Assembly: GCA_964030785.1 (NCBI GenBank)
Contig: OZ034967.1
Span: 60,245,212 to 60,309,211, forward strand
Length of the DNA stretch: 64,000 nt
Origin: Siderastrea siderea
Taxonomy: Eukaryota; Cnidaria; Anthozoa; Scleractinia; Rhizangiidae
Direction: 5' to 3'
The notes under the pieces were generated by a model. That model had not been told where the DNA came from and did no database searches. It saw only the letters and a list, made by a program, of their open reading frames with translations. How positions within the stretch are numbered: the stretch's first letter is position 1; the number at the start of each line of letters is the position of its first letter. Below, in pieces: positions 59,517 through 64,000 of this stretch. The translations under genes were made by a program, and so were the position numbers.

Positions 59517-60354
59517 CTAGAATAAGTGTCATAAAAATACTTGATCACTAACACATAGTATAGAAATGCACACAACAAATGTTAACATATTACCGGAGAA
59601 TGTCAGTTATTTGACAGAATGGTTAACTGATAAAATCAATAGCAACTTGAGAACCTTCTTGGTTCTAGCGAGACACTTAAACCCTGTGGCTTTAACTGGA
59701 TAAATAAATCGTACTTTAACCGTGACATTGGAAGAAGGGCCCCTAGGCATTCACAACAAATGTTTCAGCCTTCAGGCAAGGGCTCCATTTGGATCCTAAC
59801 AACACGAGTGCAGGCTACTTGCGATCTAGAATCTATTGTTTATATAACATCGTTCAAAGGTCATTATTTATGTCATTATAACAGCAAGACCATTGTTCAG
59901 TGGCCGCGCCACCCCAAGATTAGACTAAGTGAACTGACGGACGACAAAAAAGGAATGCAACTTGCATTTTATGAGTCGGTGCGACATGCTTACTCGCATG
60001 TCCGCCGCCTAATGACTGACTGACTGACTGACTGACTGACTGACTGCTTGCTTGCTCACTCTCTCGATCAATTGGTAATGATCGATTTGTACTGGCAGGT
60101 CCAATTCAGCTTATGCTGGTTTAATAGAGGCCTTTGCAAGTAATTGTATTAATTAACATATACGTAACTAATTAATTAACACATGACTTAATACATAACT
60201 AATTAATAAATAAATAACTAGTTAATTAACATATAATTTTTTGCACGAAATGATGTAACTGAAGATCAAGGACAGTTAAGCATTTTTTTGGCTGAAAATC
60301 TTTTTCTTCCAACAGTAAATAAAATATAATTATTTTGGTGGTTTAATGTATTAC
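59517..60354 (-). other. Intron with (ACTG)n-tailed repeat
   Basis: No exon is seen. At 59760-60046 a repeat-like segment ends in (ACTG)n (60012-60046), as retroelement 3' tails often do. Its 87-codon plus-strand frame is not considered a gene. An AT-rich stretch of TTAATTAACAT-type repeats follows at ~60150-60240. Confidence 0.5.
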
Positions 60355-60420
60355 CTCGATCAGCTTCTGCAGCTCCAACACCGCATGCAGTGGTACAACT
60401 CACCCCTCCCTCCTCAGGAC
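60355..60420 (-). CDS. Linker exon (third from the 5' side)
   Basis: A 66-base exon with acceptor TTTCTTTAAG and donor CGAG|GTAATA, phase 1 at both ends. It encodes PEEGGVSCTTACGVGAAEAD and a final Arg. It is closely related to the linker at 58713 and, with the partial HEPN end at 60452, looks like a duplicate of the HEPN-end plus linker segment. Use in the mRNA is not established. Confidence 0.5.
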
Positions 60421-60451
60421 CTTAAAGAAATGAAAGAAAGTGAGTGGGAAA

Positions 60452-60540
60452 CTTACCTTCCATTCAGAACACTACATAACAACACACTCTCCACCTCATT
60501 TAGTCTATCCTTGACAACATTCTCAATGTTTTCCCATCAA
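60452..60540 (-). pseudogene. Duplicated 3' end of the HEPN exon
   Basis: It retains the donor and the last ~85 bases of the HEPN exon (KDRLNEVESVLLC against KDRLTEVESVLQC) and then diverges. A two-base insertion near the donor shifts the phase. It has no upstream exon body, so it is a relic of a segmental duplication. Confidence 0.65.
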
Positions 60541-60645
60541 ATGCGGCCTCATTTTCAAAACTTTATACCTAAAAGGTCATGCAACATTCTATAACTGAAC
60601 AAGATTTCTTCAATCTCTAGAGTTACGCCAGTTGGCTTTAAAATG

Positions 60646-60864
60646 AGACAAGAAAAGCCCCAGGGGCATTAGACCCCGGCGCCCTTGTTGTCCCTCCCCT
60701 AGGGTGAAAAATATGTTGTGGTCACTCAAGATACGAGCCCTAACCTGTGTAGCAAAAGATGCGAGGAGTATTTGTTTGGCCGAGCCAAAACCGGAGCTCT
60801 AGTGGGGCAAGTGACCACAAAAAAAAGGGTATTTCTAGACCCCGTCCTGATGGCGGGGTAAAAA
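60646..60864 (-). repeat. Single copy of the element that seeds the satellite
   Basis: Reverse complement of the material at 11955-12125 and 14160-14330. It runs from ACCCCGCCATCAGGACGGGG through GTGGTCACTTGCCCCA to CCCCTGGGGCTTTTCTTGTC. The single copy here gives the boundaries of the dispersed element (~219 bases) that was amplified in the copy A intron. Confidence 0.65.
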
Positions 60865-61107
60865 GGAAGGAATCATAAAGAAGAGAGATGACACAGATAA
60901 CTTAGGAGTGACTGGTATGATAATTATACCAATTTACAGTTAAATAATGTAAGTTGAACAAAATGACATTTGCCCCTGTAAGTACATGCTTATAATAACC
61001 TGTAAAATGTATGACAAGCACTCTATGTGTGTCACAAAGGGAACCCCTCCCACCACCACACTGACCTAGGGAACAGTAGATTGTTATTTACTGGTGACTT
61101 GTATTAC

Positions 61108-61173
61108 CTGCAGCTCCAGCCTCAAGTGTAATAACATCACCACCAGTACTGCTCACCCCTCTCTGCTCAGAAC
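61108..61173 (-). CDS. Linker exon (second from the 5' side)
   Basis: A 66-base exon with donor CAG|GTAATA, phase 1 at both ends. It encodes SEQRGVSSTGGDVITLEAG and two Ala. The acceptor tract (TTTGTTAAG) is weaker than in the other linkers. Confidence 0.45.
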
Positions 61174-62837
61174 CTTAACAAATAGAAGAAAAACAGCTGG
61201 TCAGCTGATTGTCGTATACTTACTGGGATGAAATATGATTTTAATTTCACAAAGCCCTGGATAAATTAAAGATAACTTCATTATCTTAAAGCCTGAGGCC
61301 CTGTTCCTCTACCAGGCAACCCTGTTCCAGGTGAATAAGCCATTTGTATTTCATGACATTTCTTTCTGTTTGAGAGGTGGATACAAATACAGACAGAGAC
61401 TATGAACAAACTGATGTTACCGTATTTTCTCGATTAAATGCCAGGTTCGTTTATTTCAAACTTGGCCTTGTAGACCTGGTGTTTACTCAAACCCAGCGCT
61501 TATTTGGAGCCCAGAGTTTATTTATGAAGTGCATTTTTCAGCCATCCATTTTTTATCATCAATATTGGAGGTTTTATTGAATTACAAATCAAATTTCAAC
61601 CAAAATGTTAAAAAATTGATTATTGCCAACTTTGTCTTATCTGAGTGAATCTGGTTAGTCATTTATCAAAAAAAATCACTGACAGGAACATGCAAAACAT
61701 GGAGGAAGTGCGGCATTGGCAACTGCTCGACAGCAAACGTACTTTGCAAGCAATTTACAACAAGGTAGTGAGGAGGTTCCTCCTCCATCAGTTCTGAGAA
61801 AAGGCAAAATTATGGAACGATTCAAGGAACTGCTGGAGAGACTCTAGAGATGATCCTTGCTTGATGGACAAGCCCACAGAAAAATTACCATGATTTAAGA
61901 GAATGACATGTAATTTGTTTCATCTGTTTTAGTCTGAAGCACAATAATAATTGAAGGGCCCGGTGGAAAAAGGGCGTAAGTGACGATTTGCTGGTTAAAA
62001 TCGAAATTGCTCCTATTTAGCTGAACATTGGCACACAGGCTGGTTTTCATGTGAGGAACGCCGTTGCACACTTATTTCTTGACCTGAGATTGAAAATTTG
62101 AAGAATTAGCGTATTACTTTTGCGTGAAAAGTGTTGTTGAACTGAACTCGCTCAAGTGATGCGTGAAAGATTTCTTTTGTTCTCTGCCTGAACTAAAACA
62201 AAAAAATTCAACCTACTGTAGAATCCGCGGTCCTGTTGTTTTCTTTGTGTCAGTTTTAAGCAAAAGTAATACGCTAATTCTTCAAATTTGAGATCTCAGG
62301 TCAAGAAATAAGTGCGCAACGGCGTTCCTCACATAAAAACCAGCCTGTGTGCCAATGTTCAGCTAAATAGGAGCAATTTCGATTTTAACCTCAAATCGTC
62401 ACTTACGCCCTTTTTCCACCAGGCCCTTCAATTGTAGATGGTAGTCTAAGTTTGAATATCATTGTATAAATTCGAAAGAAAGAAAAGTAAGTAGAAAGAG
62501 AACTAGTAAGCAGTTTCAACTCATAATCCTCATTTAATATACCCAGCTCAAATAAAGGCCGGGACCTCAAAGAAACTATGTTACCCTGAATAAATGCCGG
62601 GGCATGTATGTTAAACTTGGAAACCAGTGACGGCAAATTATACATACACATAGTTGGAAAGCTGAAAATACAATATTGTTAGCTTAAATTATAGCTTTTG
62701 TTCTGCATGTGAGTTAGCATTACATGTACACCCTTCAAGGTCAGCTGCATTCTGACCACTGCCCCCCCCCCCTCAACCCGCACCCCCAATCCAGAAGAAA
62801 ATAAATGCAAAACACATTCTAGTTACTTGTAGTATAC
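61174..62837 (-). other. Intron with a long foldback element
   Basis: No exon is recognised between the two linkers. It contains the foldback at 61949-62433, and a poly-C run lies at ~62761. Confidence 0.5.
61949..62433. mobile_element. Foldback element with ~170-base terminal inverted repeats
   Basis: AATTGAAGGGCC at the left faces GGCCCTTCAATT at the right. The complementarity continues through CGTAAGTGACGATTTG, TTAGCTGAACATTGGCAC and GAACGCCGTTGC to GTATTACTTTTGC. The ~150-base centre is unpaired and non-coding. Confidence 0.8.
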
Positions 62838-62930
62838 CTTGGTCATGATGACCTTGCTTGCTTCCACCCGCACCTCTGACTCTAGATGCAACTTCTCCAC
62901 TACTGCTACTCGCCCCTTCATGCTCAGTAC
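62838..62930 (-). CDS. Linker exon (most 5' recognised)
   Basis: A 93-base exon with acceptor CTGTTTTTAG and donor CAAG|GTATAC, phase 1 at both ends. It encodes TEHEGASSSSGEVASRVRG then GAGGSKQGHHDQ. It is the longest of the four related linkers. The gene must have at least one more exon upstream to supply the start codon. Confidence 0.55.
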
Positions 62931-64000
62931 CTAAAAACAGTCAACACACAGCAGTTGGAGTTATCAAAAGCTATAAAGCTCTGAGCTAACACAGTGACTA
63001 AAAAAGTACATTTACTTACTGTTACTGGTAAATGTTTGTCAATGATAAGCTTACAGTTGACTAGTGTGAGTGCAAACAATGCAATGGCAATTCTGCTTAA
63101 CAATGTTTCTTTCATGTCAATATGCTTTCAAAACATGGACATGACATGCCACCATTTCCTCCTTTTGATATTTATTTGGACTGCTACAATTGATAGCAGA
63201 ATTACCTTGAGCACATCAAAATTTCAAAGCAAAATCACTTACGGGTAAAATTTTATCAACAAGAGTTTTCAGCAAATTTTAGGATTTCTATGCAGGGATC
63301 TATATTAGCTTTTTTTCAAACTCGTCAACCGGGAAAGTACATCAGAAAAGATACTTGCCCTGACAAAATTTTACTTGCCCGTTCAAAATTACGTAATAAT
63401 TAAAATTCAGTCAACAACTTAAAGTTAACAACGAGTAAGTGGAATTAAAAGCTTGCATTTTATTTTCACTGTTACTGCAGCAGCACCACAGCAAGGCTCC
63501 TGTCAAACAATTTCATTTTACAAATCCAACTACGGACTAATTCAACAACGGACAACAAATACAAAGAATTCAACAATGGACTTAAAAGATAGACCAGTAC
63601 TTTGCACAAATGTTCACTGTTAAACATTTGATTTGCGCATTTACCTTTCGATCAAACTTTCAATTTTGATGAAACTTTCATCCAGGTACTTAAGCCAAGC
63701 CACGATGGTAAAAATGCACGCTTTTGTTGCTCTTTTTCGTATTTTGAACTTTGCTCTGAAGATTCACTTTTTTTTTCTTCCGCAGCGGTGGCGACACTTT
63801 GTGAAAGTAACGCCACATTTTGCAAAACTCACGTGCGGCTAAAGAGCGAGAGTCTTTGTGTTTGAATATCGCTGCAGTACATCAGCATTCAAGAACAAAA
63901 GATTGAGCCCGCAGACATTTCACTTATGAGAGTACCGCGTAACGTGTCGTACGGGCAACGAAACAAAGTGTACAATTCACTACAGTACAGAATCACTGAA
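62931..64000. other. Region upstream of the first recognised receptor exon
   Basis: No exon with a phase-1 donor is evident. A short minus-strand frame with a signal-peptide-like start lies at 63115-63020, but its phase does not match. Promoter elements are not recognised. Confidence 0.35.

Noticed and set aside
59760..60023. 87-codon ORF ending in the (ACTG)n tract
   Set aside because: It lies on the plus strand inside the receptor intron and runs into a retroelement-like tail; no domain seen.

Overview
The window looks like nuclear DNA of a cnidarian, most likely an anthozoan such as a stony coral or sea anemone. The reasons are AT-rich intron-bearing genes with GT-AG splice sites, many small inverted-repeat transposons and tRNA-derived repeats, and a HEPN(DZIP3-like)-NACHT-LRR receptor of the kind expanded in corals. 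The species cannot be named from sequence alone. All exon models are read by eye and have no transcript support.

Layout. (1) Positions 1-28745 hold two direct copies of a two-exon gene for a secreted-N-terminus, multi-pass membrane protein of unknown family. Copy A (exons 259-705 and 15076-15944) has a 1-base deletion and is probably a pseudogene. Copy B (24131-24577 and 25986-26876) is intact and encodes 445 residues. Copy A's intron is 14.4 kb against 1.4 kb in copy B. The extra 13 kb is a block of ~1.05-kb direct repeats, a ~9.5-kb higher-order satellite with four tRNA-Arg-like units, and a TTAA-ended small transposon. Between the two genes lie several inverted-repeat elements and no convincing gene.

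(2) Positions 28745-34000 are the 3' flank of copy B in its apparently original arrangement ('unit 0'). It is mostly non-coding, with a few weak exon candidates.

(3) Positions 34000-54000 are a tandem array with a 6.1-6.3 kb period. Each unit carries a minus-strand LRR block cut off from its NACHT domain and fused at one shared breakpoint to the copy B 3' flank. All three LRR blocks (about 12, 11 and 13 repeats) end at the same premature stop. A 419-bp transposon sits in all three units and is absent from unit 0. A tRNA-derived element with 13-bp target-site duplications sits only in the last one.

(4) Positions 54124-62930, minus strand, are the intact receptor: three small linker exons, a HEPN/DZIP3 exon, another linker exon, and a large exon with NACHT and about 20 LRRs. 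All recognised boundaries are phase 1, so the small exons can be skipped or combined without a frame change. The 5' end of the gene was not found and may lie beyond 64000.

Together the window records gene duplication, intron growth by satellite invasion, and a chimeric deletion followed by amplification of LRR-only cassettes next to a probable innate-immune receptor. Whether the cassettes are inert debris or a recombination reservoir is open.
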